NCBI RefSeq assembly: GCF_003337415.1 | Contig: NZ_QPJT01000004.1 | Coordinates: 124,001-188,000, forward strand | DNA length: 64,000 bases | Direction: 5' to 3' | Source of the DNA: Anaerobacterium chartisolvens | GTDB taxonomy: Bacteria > Bacillota > Clostridia > Acetivibrionales > DSM-27016 | Shown: positions 27,001 through 35,542 of the stretch, piece by piece | Layout of the letters: each line of letters begins with the position of its first letter | Position numbering within the stretch: the first letter of the stretch is position 1 | Notes under the pieces: generated by a model | Databases searched by the model: none | What the model saw: only the letters and a program-made list of their open reading frames with translations | What the model was told of the DNA's origin: nothing | Position numbers and translations under genes: made by a program

Positions 27001-28254
27001 CTGACCCCCTATTTCAAAAACGGTATCCACCTCGGGGTCCATAAACACCGCCGCCTCCGCATGGGCAGTAATTTCATTCTTTATAATATCCGCTCCTATG
27101 AGATCCCCTATAAGGAATCTGGCCGAGCCCGTGGTAGCCGCTCCGGCAATGGACAGCCCGTTTCCGTAAGCAGCCCCAAGCTGGCGCAGCCCTTCTCTCA
27201 CAGCCTCAACAGGACGGCCCGCCGTCATCAAATACCTTTTGAAAACAACCTTCGCCTCACTGTCTATGACAACAATATTAGTAGAAATAGAGCCTATATC
27301 TATGCCTAAAAACACAGCCTCTCCCGTCCTTACACCGCGATCGTCACAGCAGCTCACGCCACACTCCGTCTTTGCTTTCAGTGCGGGGAGCTTTTCCTTA
27401 AAAGCCTCATTTCCGCCTTCCCTGTCAGGGGATCGTATGCCTTTGTACGCAACCGCCTTCCCGGGGTTGTCAAGCAGCCATCCCACAGCCCCGTACGCGC
27501 AAAGCACAGTGGCATACTCCGGCACATACATTTGCTCCTCATCCATCTCAAATACATTGCGAAACGCCTTTAAAACCCCCGGATTCATTGATACACCGCC
27601 GGTAAAAGCCACCGGGGGACACAAATCCTTTCCCTTTGCAATATTGGCCTTGAAGTTATTTGCAACAGCCATGCACAAGCCCGAAACTATGTCCTCCTCA
27701 GGGGTGCCCTTTTGCTGAAGGTGTATCATATCGGACTTTGCAAAAACAGAGCATCTCCCCGCAACCCTTGCCGGGTTATGGGACATAACGGCCCTTTGGG
27801 CAAACTCCTGGATAGTGAGCTTAAGGCGTGCTGCCTGCTGGTCTAAGAAGCTTCCTGTACCGGCGGCGCAGAAGCTGTTCATAGAGAAATCCTTAAGCAT
27901 AAGCCTTCTGTTTTTTAAATTCTGCTCCAGAAAAATAAGCTTCGAGTCCTGTCCCCCTATATCAATAATGCTTCGCGCATGGGGACTTCTCAAGGCAACT
28001 CCCTTTACCAGAGCTATAACCTCATTTACAGCTACGCCATCAAGCATATTTAAAGCTCTTTGCGCTCCTATGCCGGTTACTGCGGCCGCTATGATGTCGT
28101 GCTTGCCCTCAAGCTCTGCCAAAGCTGAAAGAATAGTCTCGTCAATACGCCCATTGTGCCTTATATAGCTCGCCGACAATATATTTCCTTCCGAGGACGC
28201 AACCACTATATCAACGCTTACGGAACCTATATCAATGCCTATATAAACCGCCAT
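24055..28254 (-). CDS. Giant 2-hydroxyacyl-CoA dehydratase activase/dehydratase-like Fe-S protein
   Basis: A 1399-residue fusion. Two BadF/BcrA-type ASKHA ATPase domains lie at about 4-255 and 315-570, each with the cluster-ligating cysteine pair (C129 in SFCAAGTGS and C168; C439 in KACAAGTGS and C479) and phosphate loops IGIDIGSVSVD and LGIDIGSISTN. A CPSCDNHC motif follows (599-606). The C-terminal half resembles DUF2229 and dehydratase-subunit sequences with further conserved cysteines (SSCFPTKLAHGH, REACSCSPEHHP, EECYPCILMTGD, SCGSCRYDSFN). Such activases drive ATP-dependent low-potential electron transfer. Large fusions are common in Clostridia, but one locked into an NRPS operon (TAATG overlap with the thioesterase) is unusual. 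The substrate is unknown. Confidence 0.85.
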   Translation of the reverse strand: MAVYIGIDIGSVSVDIVVASSEGNILSASYIRHNGRIDETILSALAELEGKHDIIAAAVTGIGAQRALNMLDGVAVNEVIALVKGVALRSPHARSIIDIGGQDSKLIFLEQNLKNRRLMLKDFSMNSFCAAGTGSFLDQQAARLKLTIQEFAQRAVMSHNPARVAGRCSVFAKSDMIHLQQKGTPEEDIVSGLCMAVANNFKANIAKGKDLCPPVAFTGGVSMNPGVLKAFRNVFEMDEEQMYVPEYATVLCAYGAVGWLLDNPGKAVAYKGIRSPDREGGNEAFKEKLPALKAKTECGVSCCDDRGVRTGEAVFLGIDIGSISTNIVVIDSEAKVVFKRYLMTAGRPVEAVREGLRQLGAAYGNGLSIAGAATTGSARFLIGDLIGADIIKNEITAHAEAAVFMDPEVDTVFEIGGQDSKYIHICGGMVDDFTMNKACAAGTGSFLEEQAQKLDVKIKDEFSRLALSSSRPLDCGEKCTVFMESEVVKYFQQGQKISDITAGLAYSIVNNYLYKVVENRPIGRRIFFQGGVATNKAVVAAFEQVTGKTVNVPVHHEVMGALGCCLLAHRSYAGNAEFKSRFKGIDCLERPLKADTFECPSCDNHCEINRISEEGSRTLYYGGRCEKYEVSLAQSKSSIPDYFNEREGLLGAESGAGGEKPVVGIPRIQMFYEYFPFFKAFFEEMGFSVSASPQSNRGIIKRGIDSVRTSSCFPTKLAHGHVSWIADKAESGQVDFAFIPSVREACSCSPEHHPMANHCDFTIFMPEMASQSLHMDERRIKILKPELHFRLGKQSVKQELYKMMRSIGNYSLNHVRRACEAAFDAYYGFRDTMLKRGREALAAIPPDDKAVVLIGKLHNTCDKALTLDLPKIWRGLGVHCFPMDFFDLSGTEEVHSSWYNTTLAMGQRMMSLTDIIRKIPNVYPVFVTNFSCVNDSMMSHFIKSELGGKPALYLEIDEHSGEAGIITRCEAFLDAIKSRANTHKYLPERVQRRPFVKDQIKTLYIPYVARGSRIWAYAFRHCGINAVSLPEPDLESLECGKRFTTGEECYPCILMTGDIFKKIMASPEEKGMAFFSPGSCGSCRYDSFNPLHNVALKKLMKQKPDMESVVIVDDYAKANPQFKKIISSPKYMFTSVKAFFALDILNRMLMNIRPYECEKGMTERVFEECIDSVGYSLEMGKGFSDALGRASSAMLSIPVDRTVKRPRIGVMGEAYIRNVDFSSNDMIRTLEMLGAEVVTPPAHELIKYTLYKNIYYSEKAGKHFNAALARLKNRIIDSLETKYVKPVINYLGYDFDPCMLNHVRKSGITLKAGTHMGSAIEMINYRADGIINAIPFNCVPGMVVESLMERFTREYPNIPFMTLICQGQNQANNLTRLETLVHQCREKIREEKMDERIYA

Positions 28255-28988
28255 TAAATCCTCACCCCTATTTGCTCTTTTATAAACGCGTCAAGCTCTC
28301 TGGCTAATTCCTCAGGGTGTGATTTAATAAGCATATGTGTCCCCGGAATGACGGAGTATTTTATGCAGGTGAGGTAGTCCCCCCACCTGTGAAAATTTTG
28401 CACAAGCTCAGGCTCTTCCTCCTGCCGTCCCAGTATGGCCAATGTATCCACAGAAACAGCCTCGCGGCAAAACTCATATTTTCTCATAGCACTCGTATCA
28501 TTTCTAAGAGTTGCGAAATAATTGCTTTTCTCAAACGGGGTAAGTACATTGAGGTCAAACCCGTAGCAGTTAAGAGTATACCTGTATAGCTCCTCATCTC
28601 CGGCATCAAGTATAAAGTCCATTTCCTTTACGGTATTAGGGGGAGGGGAGCTTATAAGAATAAGCCCCGCAATATTTGCTTCATTTTTAAGCCTGCGCAC
28701 AAGCTCATAAGCTATAAATCCTCCGAAGGAGTACCCCAGAATAAATATGGGGCCCTCCTCCTGCCTTATTAAAGGAATAAAAGGCTCTGCAAATTCTTCA
28801 ATTGACGAAGGGGCCTCTCCCCTGCCTCCATGCCCCGGCATACACGCCGCAAACACATCCAGAAAATCCCCTGTAAGCTGTGACATCCTGTAGTACATTG
28901 ACGCGTTGCCGCAGGCGTAAGGAAAGCAAATGAGCTTTCCCGATGCCGAAGGGCTAGATTTTAAGGATATCAGCAAGTGACTTTTCAT
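28254..28988 (-). CDS. Type II thioesterase, NRPS-associated
   Basis: About 244 residues, alpha/beta hydrolase of the GrsT/type II thioesterase family that clears misloaded carrier domains. Visible: CFPYACGNASMYYRM (oxyanion region), PGHGGRGEAP, nucleophile motif GYSFGG, and catalytic His in PGTHMLI near the C-terminus. Residues equivalent to the acid site lie in LAILGRQEEEP. The preferred start is ATG at 28988, six bases after GGGAGG; an ATG at 28994 is too close to that site. It overlaps the NRPS stop by about 35 bp and its own stop overlaps the next start (TAATG), so translation is coupled on both sides. Confidence 0.9.
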   Translation of the reverse strand: MKSHLLISLKSSPSASGKLICFPYACGNASMYYRMSQLTGDFLDVFAACMPGHGGRGEAPSSIEEFAEPFIPLIRQEEGPIFILGYSFGGFIAYELVRRLKNEANIAGLILISSPPPNTVKEMDFILDAGDEELYRYTLNCYGFDLNVLTPFEKSNYFATLRNDTSAMRKYEFCREAVSVDTLAILGRQEEEPELVQNFHRWGDYLTCIKYSVIPGTHMLIKSHPEELARELDAFIKEQIGVRI

Positions 28989-31900
28989 TTGCATCCTCCC
29001 TTCCCATCACTATGTCTGTAATTATATCTGAGACATGTCCGGTATGGCTTTCAAGAAAAAGGTGATCGGCATCAGGAATAACTCTGTGTATAACCTCACG
29101 GGCATATTTCCCCCAATTCGGAAGGTATTCGGTAGACTCGATATACTGGTCTTTCTCTCCCTGAAGAAGATAGAGAGGCGCGCATATTTTTTTGCCGGAA
29201 TATTTATATGTCATCATTGAGTTAAGGTCATTGCGTATTATATTGCAATTTAATGCAATCTCCTCGCAAGACATACCGGCAAACATTTGAACCGCCGCCT
29301 GCCCCGCCCTTTTCATATTGTCCACCATTTCAGAATCTGATGCGGCGGGAAAATAATGCTTTCCAAACATGTCAGGAGCCATGGATGACAGCATAATCAG
29401 ACCGTCAACCAGACAATTTTTCCCTTCGAGCCTTTTTGTCAGCTCAAATGCCGGCAGGCACCCGAAGCAATACCCCGCTATATACAGAGGAATATCCCTT
29501 TTTTCAGATATAAAGCCCTCAAAAAGCTCTACCACCTCCTCAACCGTGGTCAGCAGCACCTTTGAATTTCCATGCCCCGGTATATTCACGCCCATGACCT
29601 CAATGGAGTGTGGCAGAAGAGATGAAAGCCCTGAAAACATCTTAGCCGTTGCAAAGCTGGAGGAATTGGGGAAAAACAGTATCCTTGCACAGGGCCTGTC
29701 ACATGCTTTAAGAAACGATATATTCTCCTGTATTGACCTGCTGTATTCCATCTGCTTCTCAACCGCCTCGGAAAGAGAGGCGATGGTTCTGTAATCAAAC
29801 GCATCCTTAAGCGCAAACTCCCCAAAGCCCTCCTCCTTCATTTTATTTACAAGCCGCATAGCCGAAAGGGAATCTCCCCCTATATCCCAGAAATTATCAT
29901 GTATGCCTATGTTCCTGACATTAAGCAGATCCTCCCAAAGGGCTGTAATCCTCTTCTGTATCTCTGTCTCAGGAGCCTCATAGCCCGCGGACACGGCGGA
30001 GCTGTCAACAGCGACATCAGGAAGCCCTTTTATATCCAGCTTGCCGCTTGCAGTCAGAGGAAGCGACTCCATATGCCGGAAGTGGGCAGGCACAGCATAA
30101 TCGGGAAGCCTTCCCTTGAGAAACGCCTTAAGAGAATGGTCAGGTATGGGAGTATTATCCGAAGAGGTATAGAACGCAACCAAAACAGTAATATTCTCCT
30201 TATTGCTTCTTGCAGTGACAACGGCCTCTTTAACCGACGGGTGCTCAATAAGGTTTTGCTCAACCTCTCCGCACTCAATCCTGTATCCTCTTAAGTTTAC
30301 CTGAAAATCCTTTCTTCCAAAAAACTCTATATTTCCGTCGGGCAGCATCCGCGCCATGTCTCCCGTACAATACATTGTGTCATACCTGTCCGGCCTGAAT
30401 TTATCCGGCACAAACGCCTGAGCCGTCCTTTCAGGCTTCCCGTAGTACCCCTTTGCCACGCCGTCGCCTCCTATATACAGGCATCCCACTGTTCCGGGCA
30501 TACATAATTCACCCGCTTCATTCAAGATATACAGCTGATTATTGGGAAGGGGCTTTCCGATAGGTATTACAGTCAGTTCAATGCGGTTTTCGCTGTTTTT
30601 CGGTATGGTAAAGTATGAAGATGCCACAGTTGTTTCGGTGGGACCATATTCATTTGTAAAGTGTGTATCGGGATAATACTCAAGCCATATGTTCAGATCC
30701 TTGGTGTTTATAACCTCTCCCCCCAGCATTACTCTCAGCTCCCAGCTTATGGGAAACTCCCGTCTCAGCATTTGCCGTGTGTTGGCTATAAGAGAAAAGT
30801 GTGATGGTGTAACATTCAGGAACGTTATTCTTTTATTGCTTATAAACTCCAGAAGCTTTTCAGGGTCCCTCGTTGACTGCTCATCCAGCATGTGCAGGGT
30901 ACTCCCCGAAACCAGCGGGCACCAGTTGGAGGCCAGCGTCATATCAAAGGAATATGATGTCACCATAGCACACTGGGCTTTTTCGTCTATGCCGTGGTAT
31001 TGCTGAACCCAGTAAATAAAATTGCACAGCTTTTTGTGAGTAATCATAACGCCCTTAGGCTTTCCTGTAGAGCCCGAGGTATAAATCATATACGCAAGAT
31101 TTTCGGGATTTGAAGAATTGCATAGCCGCTGGGGGTTGTGAAGCCTCCCGGCATCCTCCAAATCCAGTATTGAGGTTTCTCCCCGTGCTTCACACGCCTT
31201 TATGCCGTCGTTTACAACAATATACTTTAAATTGCAGGGAAGCTCCTCTCCTAACGAATCGATGCAATTATTCTGCGCAATCAGGATTGAAGCTCCGCAA
31301 TCCTCTATCATGTACGCAATGCGGGAGGAAGGATATGCAGGGTCAATGGGTACATATGCCGCTCCGGCCTTCCATACCGCAAGCTGGGCCACTATCATTT
31401 CGGGCCTTCTGTACTGCAGCAGCGCTATAAAGCTGCCGTCGGCAGCACCGTATTCCCTCAGCAAGGCTGCCAGTTCTCCTGCCCTGCGGTCAAGCTCTCC
31501 GTATGTCACGCTCTGCTCCCCGAAAGTAAGAGCCACTGCGCCGGGATTTTTCTGTGCCTGCTCTCCCACCCATGCATCGAAGGTTTTAACGGGATACCAT
31601 GAGTCGGTGGAGTTTACAGTGCTCATTAAATCAACATATGCGTGAGGAAGCAAATTTTTATTTGTAAACTTGCAATTGCAGCAGTTTAAAGGATATTGGT
31701 TTATAATCTCATTTAAAAGCGCCTCATACTGGTCTGAAAGAGTTTCTATAAATGAGTCCTCAAACATCCCTCTTACATAATTCCAGTCTATATAGTATCC
31801 GCCTTCAAAATCCATAAGGACAAGGTCGATATAGGTCCCGGGCGCTCCTGTGCGAAATGAAAGGTTGTCAATTTTAAGCGTTTCAAGCTTTGAAAGCTGT

Positions 31901-34900
31901 GCCCCATAAAGTCCTATAGAATTGCTGAATATAATGGAGCTCATAGATTTCGGCTGTATTCCGTTGGCTTTTGCAGCCAGACGCGAAAGCACTATTGAGG
32001 ATACAGGCACCTCCAGCATGTTTCTTACATAGCTCTCAACCTTTTTTGCTATCTCTATTGCGTTTTCCTCATAGGAGGTTCTTATTCTTACCGGAAATAT
32101 GTCAATGAATGTGCCTATAACTCTTCTGGCTCCGGGGAAGTAGTGCTCCCTGTTAAAGATGGGCATATTTATTATAAGGTCATCCTGCTGTCCCCACAAA
32201 TTCATTATCTTAAAGTACGCCGCCAAAAGCAGTGAATTAAGAGAAACCCCACAGTCCTTTGCTATAGTATTAAGAGAATTTATTGCCTCTCCGTCAATTC
32301 TTCTATGCAGCGTATCAAAAAATATCTCGTCGATAGACGAAGGATTTTGCTTAAAAGGAAGCTGCACATTTGAAGGAAAATCCCTGAAAATATTGACCTG
32401 GCTCTCAAGAGCCCTCTTGTATTTATCAGTCCTCTGCCTTATCTCCTCAAGACTCACATAATGCTTGAAATCCAGCGGCTGCTCGGCAAATTCTGCCGGC
32501 CTGCCCAAAGCAATGCTCTCATACGTCATGAAAAGCTCCTCAAGGAGTGTGAGCGTACTGTATCCGTCTATTATAAGGTGTTCTAAGTTAAACATAAATA
32601 CATGCTCATTGTCCCCCAGCTTAAATATCTCTCCGAAATAAAGCGGAAATTTATCCATTTCAAACCTATAGTCTCCGTTCTTTATTTCTCTCGACTGCAA
32701 AAAGGCTTCCTGCTCACTGCTTTCCATATGTGAAATGTCCTCATAATAAAAGGATGTCTCAGGCACGGAGCTTAAAATTATCATTTCGGGCCTGCCCTGC
32801 GTCTCATCTATCACCGCCCTGAGTACGGGATGGTATTGAATAAGCCTGTTATAAGCCTCATGGAAGGCCTCTCTCTTGAAATCCCCGTACATCCTTACGC
32901 TCATAAATATAAAGCAGCTTAAGCCTGAGGGCTCATTTTTGATAAAGCCCTTGCGGTGGAAATACAACGTTTCCTGAAAATTCATAAGGGGGAAACGCCT
33001 CTCTCTCTTCAACGTCTGCTCATCATTGGTGTGCAGCACTATAGGCCTTAAGGCTTTAGCCATATCTCTTATGGATTTTCTGGAAAGGATGTCATTGTGC
33101 TCATCGCCGACAGCAAAGGCCTCCTTTATCTTGGAAGCCATTTCAACAGCCTCTCCCAGCCCCGACGCCCTGGACATAAAGTCCTCCGTTACCCCCAGCT
33201 CGTGTTCCTCAATGCGAAGCACACCGCATATTACATCCAGCAACAGAGCCTCAAGCTCATTTTGAGGAGGCTCCTTTGAAAAGTCCCTTTGCTCCATATA
33301 CTCCGTCTGTTCCTTAAGAGTGGGATACCTATAGCAGTAATGAGGCATGAACCTAATGCCGTAATGCTCCTCCATACGCCCCTGAATGCTAAGTGCCTGA
33401 AGCGAATCGCATCCCAGCTTAAATACGCTGTCATGCGGCGCTATATTCCTCGCGTCCTCATCAGACAGCCCCAGAACCTCTCTCCATATTTGCCTTATCA
33501 CCGCCTCATGGTCATTTCGCTGTACGGCCGAAGGCTGGTTTTCCAATACAACCTCTTTATCACAATATGCTCCCTTTTTATACTCCTCTGCAAATATCCT
33601 TCGCGATATTTTGCCGCTGGTGGTTCTTGGGATATCACTCATCCTTATTTTAAAGAACCTGTGGATGCTTACACCACTCAAGCGATTTACAGCTTCCTTT
33701 ACATCCCCAAGAAGCCTGTTAATATTTTCTCTGCCTTTCTTAGGAGGGACAAAGAAGCAAAGCACCTCCTCGGTATTCTTTTCCTCATCATATATACCGC
33801 AAATGGTAAGCGCCCTGAACGCATCTCCCGAATGTGACGCGGCAATCATTTCCAGATCATACGGATAATAATTGTGCCCGTTTATAATAATCATTTCCTT
33901 TGCGCGCCCTGTAATGTACAGCGCACCTTCGTCATCTGTAAATCCCAGATCTCCCGTATTAAACCATCCCTCGCGGAAGACCTCCCTATCAGCCTCAGGG
34001 TTTTGGTAGTATCCCTTTGTAACATTGTCACCGCTCAATTGCACAACCCCAAGAACATTATTGCCGCACGGCTTGCCATCATCATCCACAATACGGACAT
34101 CGGAATACGGCACAGGGAAGCCCACCCTTGCAATATAAAGGCTGTTTGGAGAAGCCTCCTCAACATACTTTATTTCCTTTTGATTATGAAGAGCCTCCCT
34201 GTCAATGCACACATACCGTATCCCATCTCCCGAGCTGCCCAAAGCCGATGCAAGCACGGTTTCGGTCAGCCCGTACCCGAATATCAGGGCAGACGGTGAA
34301 AATCCATTTGGTGCGAGATATTCCACAAATTTTCGCGCCGCTCTTACCGATACCATCTCCGCCCCTTCCAAAAGCACCCTCACACAAGACAAATCCAAAT
34401 CCTTTACGGCATTCCTTCTTAGATTTAACACATTACATGTAAATTCTATTCCCGTATTTGTAGAGCAGGTTATTGTCGCTTTATACTGATCCAGCTTTTT
34501 CAGCCATGCTATAGGATTATTGGCAAATTGCTCAGGCGTCATCTTTACCTGGTTCATCCCTCCGCCCACTGAAACAAGATGACAGCCAAACAGTCCAAAA
34601 TCGTGAAAATACGGCACCCAATAAGCCATAACATCTTTAGGCCGTCCCTGCTCTGTTGCAAGCTTTGCTTTTATGTTTTGAATCATATTAAAGCTGTTAA
34701 GCATAACACCCTTGGGGATTCCCGTACTTCCGGAAGAAAACTGAATTATAACGGTACGGTATTCATCAGCAGCCAAAGGCTCATAGTCGTTGTGAGACAC
34801 AAATTCGGCCTCAGCAAAAATTTGCTCCGCACACAAAAGCTCCTTATCCTGCTGTTTTACAATACTGTGTATAACAGAATAAAATTTTTCCTTTTCAGAG

Positions 34901-35316
34901 TCACACATAACAGGTGAATTAAGTATACTAAGTACCCCTGCAAGCCTCTTGTTTTCAACCTGCTCATAATCATTCGCGGTAACCGTAGGGAGAGGGGCAG
35001 GCACCACTCCGGCCAGTATACATCCCCAAAAAATATTTATAAACAGCCTATCGTCATTAACAAGCGTAATTAACTTGTCTCCCGGATTAAAGCCGCGCTT
35101 TTGCAGCACCACAGCAATGCGTCTTGCTCTGGAATAAAGCTGTGGATACGGCTCAAAAAAATCCTCCCCCTCTGTCTTTACATAGTATATCCCCTTCCCG
35201 GGATACCTTTCAGCGCACCGCTCAAGCATAAGGCAAAGATTGGGCGCAAAATCAGGATACCGCTCTTCAAAGGAAGACAGAACCGATTTGTGATATAAAT
35301 TTTTAGCAGCTTCCAT
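28954..35316 (-). CDS. FAAL-loaded nonribosomal peptide synthetase (FAAL-CP-CP*-C-A-CP-TE)
   Basis: A 2120-residue synthetase. It has a FAAL-type AMP ligase (about 20-590; SSGSTGIPKG and INGHNYYPYDLE), a carrier with LGCDS638, a second carrier-like domain (687-760) in which Leu720 replaces the phosphopantetheine serine, and a condensation domain (775-1205) with E912-H-L-I-I-D-G instead of HHxxxDG. An adenylation domain (1240-1765; YTSGSTGKPKG, EYGPTET) precedes a carrier with IGGDS1816 and a thioesterase (1878-2115) whose nucleophile is Cys1950 (GYCFG), with H2085. By alignment to GrsA the ten-residue code reads D-M-A-N-M-G-E-V-A-K; I recognise no substrate. The expected product is one activated acid joined to one amino acid. 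GAGGAGGTACA precedes the ATG, and a Fur box lies about 110 bp upstream. Confidence 0.95.
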   Translation of the reverse strand: MEAAKNLYHKSVLSSFEERYPDFAPNLCLMLERCAERYPGKGIYYVKTEGEDFFEPYPQLYSRARRIAVVLQKRGFNPGDKLITLVNDDRLFINIFWGCILAGVVPAPLPTVTANDYEQVENKRLAGVLSILNSPVMCDSEKEKFYSVIHSIVKQQDKELLCAEQIFAEAEFVSHNDYEPLAADEYRTVIIQFSSGSTGIPKGVMLNSFNMIQNIKAKLATEQGRPKDVMAYWVPYFHDFGLFGCHLVSVGGGMNQVKMTPEQFANNPIAWLKKLDQYKATITCSTNTGIEFTCNVLNLRRNAVKDLDLSCVRVLLEGAEMVSVRAARKFVEYLAPNGFSPSALIFGYGLTETVLASALGSSGDGIRYVCIDREALHNQKEIKYVEEASPNSLYIARVGFPVPYSDVRIVDDDGKPCGNNVLGVVQLSGDNVTKGYYQNPEADREVFREGWFNTGDLGFTDDEGALYITGRAKEMIIINGHNYYPYDLEMIAASHSGDAFRALTICGIYDEEKNTEEVLCFFVPPKKGRENINRLLGDVKEAVNRLSGVSIHRFFKIRMSDIPRTTSGKISRRIFAEEYKKGAYCDKEVVLENQPSAVQRNDHEAVIRQIWREVLGLSDEDARNIAPHDSVFKLGCDSLQALSIQGRMEEHYGIRFMPHYCYRYPTLKEQTEYMEQRDFSKEPPQNELEALLLDVICGVLRIEEHELGVTEDFMSRASGLGEAVEMASKIKEAFAVGDEHNDILSRKSIRDMAKALRPIVLHTNDEQTLKRERRFPLMNFQETLYFHRKGFIKNEPSGLSCFIFMSVRMYGDFKREAFHEAYNRLIQYHPVLRAVIDETQGRPEMIILSSVPETSFYYEDISHMESSEQEAFLQSREIKNGDYRFEMDKFPLYFGEIFKLGDNEHVFMFNLEHLIIDGYSTLTLLEELFMTYESIALGRPAEFAEQPLDFKHYVSLEEIRQRTDKYKRALESQVNIFRDFPSNVQLPFKQNPSSIDEIFFDTLHRRIDGEAINSLNTIAKDCGVSLNSLLLAAYFKIMNLWGQQDDLIINMPIFNREHYFPGARRVIGTFIDIFPVRIRTSYEENAIEIAKKVESYVRNMLEVPVSSIVLSRLAAKANGIQPKSMSSIIFSNSIGLYGAQLSKLETLKIDNLSFRTGAPGTYIDLVLMDFEGGYYIDWNYVRGMFEDSFIETLSDQYEALLNEIINQYPLNCCNCKFTNKNLLPHAYVDLMSTVNSTDSWYPVKTFDAWVGEQAQKNPGAVALTFGEQSVTYGELDRRAGELAALLREYGAADGSFIALLQYRRPEMIVAQLAVWKAGAAYVPIDPAYPSSRIAYMIEDCGASILIAQNNCIDSLGEELPCNLKYIVVNDGIKACEARGETSILDLEDAGRLHNPQRLCNSSNPENLAYMIYTSGSTGKPKGVMITHKKLCNFIYWVQQYHGIDEKAQCAMVTSYSFDMTLASNWCPLVSGSTLHMLDEQSTRDPEKLLEFISNKRITFLNVTPSHFSLIANTRQMLRREFPISWELRVMLGGEVINTKDLNIWLEYYPDTHFTNEYGPTETTVASSYFTIPKNSENRIELTVIPIGKPLPNNQLYILNEAGELCMPGTVGCLYIGGDGVAKGYYGKPERTAQAFVPDKFRPDRYDTMYCTGDMARMLPDGNIEFFGRKDFQVNLRGYRIECGEVEQNLIEHPSVKEAVVTARSNKENITVLVAFYTSSDNTPIPDHSLKAFLKGRLPDYAVPAHFRHMESLPLTASGKLDIKGLPDVAVDSSAVSAGYEAPETEIQKRITALWEDLLNVRNIGIHDNFWDIGGDSLSAMRLVNKMKEEGFGEFALKDAFDYRTIASLSEAVEKQMEYSRSIQENISFLKACDRPCARILFFPNSSSFATAKMFSGLSSLLPHSIEVMGVNIPGHGNSKVLLTTVEEVVELFEGFISEKRDIPLYIAGYCFGCLPAFELTKRLEGKNCLVDGLIMLSSMAPDMFGKHYFPAASDSEMVDNMKRAGQAAVQMFAGMSCEEIALNCNIIRNDLNSMMTYKYSGKKICAPLYLLQGEKDQYIESTEYLPNWGKYAREVIHRVIPDADHLFLESHTGHVSDIITDIVMGREDANEKSLADILKI

Positions 35317-35542
35317 TGTACCTCCTCATAAAATCTCAATTTGTATTTTGAGTTGAATTTGATTCATATGAATTTTTTTATATGTTAACCGGTTATTAAT
35401 TTTAATTATGATTATTTTGATTTTGATAATCATTATCATCTAAAAGTCAAAATTTTTTGCCTTTTTCAGACTGTCAATATATTCTTATTATTAATCTAAG
35501 TATATATAACCAGTATAATGAATTCGACTCCCAGAGGAATTT
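35317..35542. other. Intergenic promoter region between NRPS operon and araC gene
   Basis: 226 AT-rich bases with the Fur box, a TTGACA on the minus strand near 35475, and the strong NRPS ribosome site. No hairpin resembling a terminator for the araC-type gene is visible, so read-through into the operon is possible. Confidence 0.55.
35424..35438. promoter_or_regulatory. Fur box, perfect 7-1-7, NRPS operon promoter
   Basis: TGATAATCATTATCA, identical to the 7-1-7 consensus TGATAATnATTATCA known for Bacillus Fur. It lies 108-122 bp upstream of the NRPS start. On the minus strand TTGACT (35450-35445) stands just before it and TATCAAAAT after it, so the box would cover the promoter spacer. Repression by Fe-loaded Fur is the straightforward inference. 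Confidence 0.85.
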
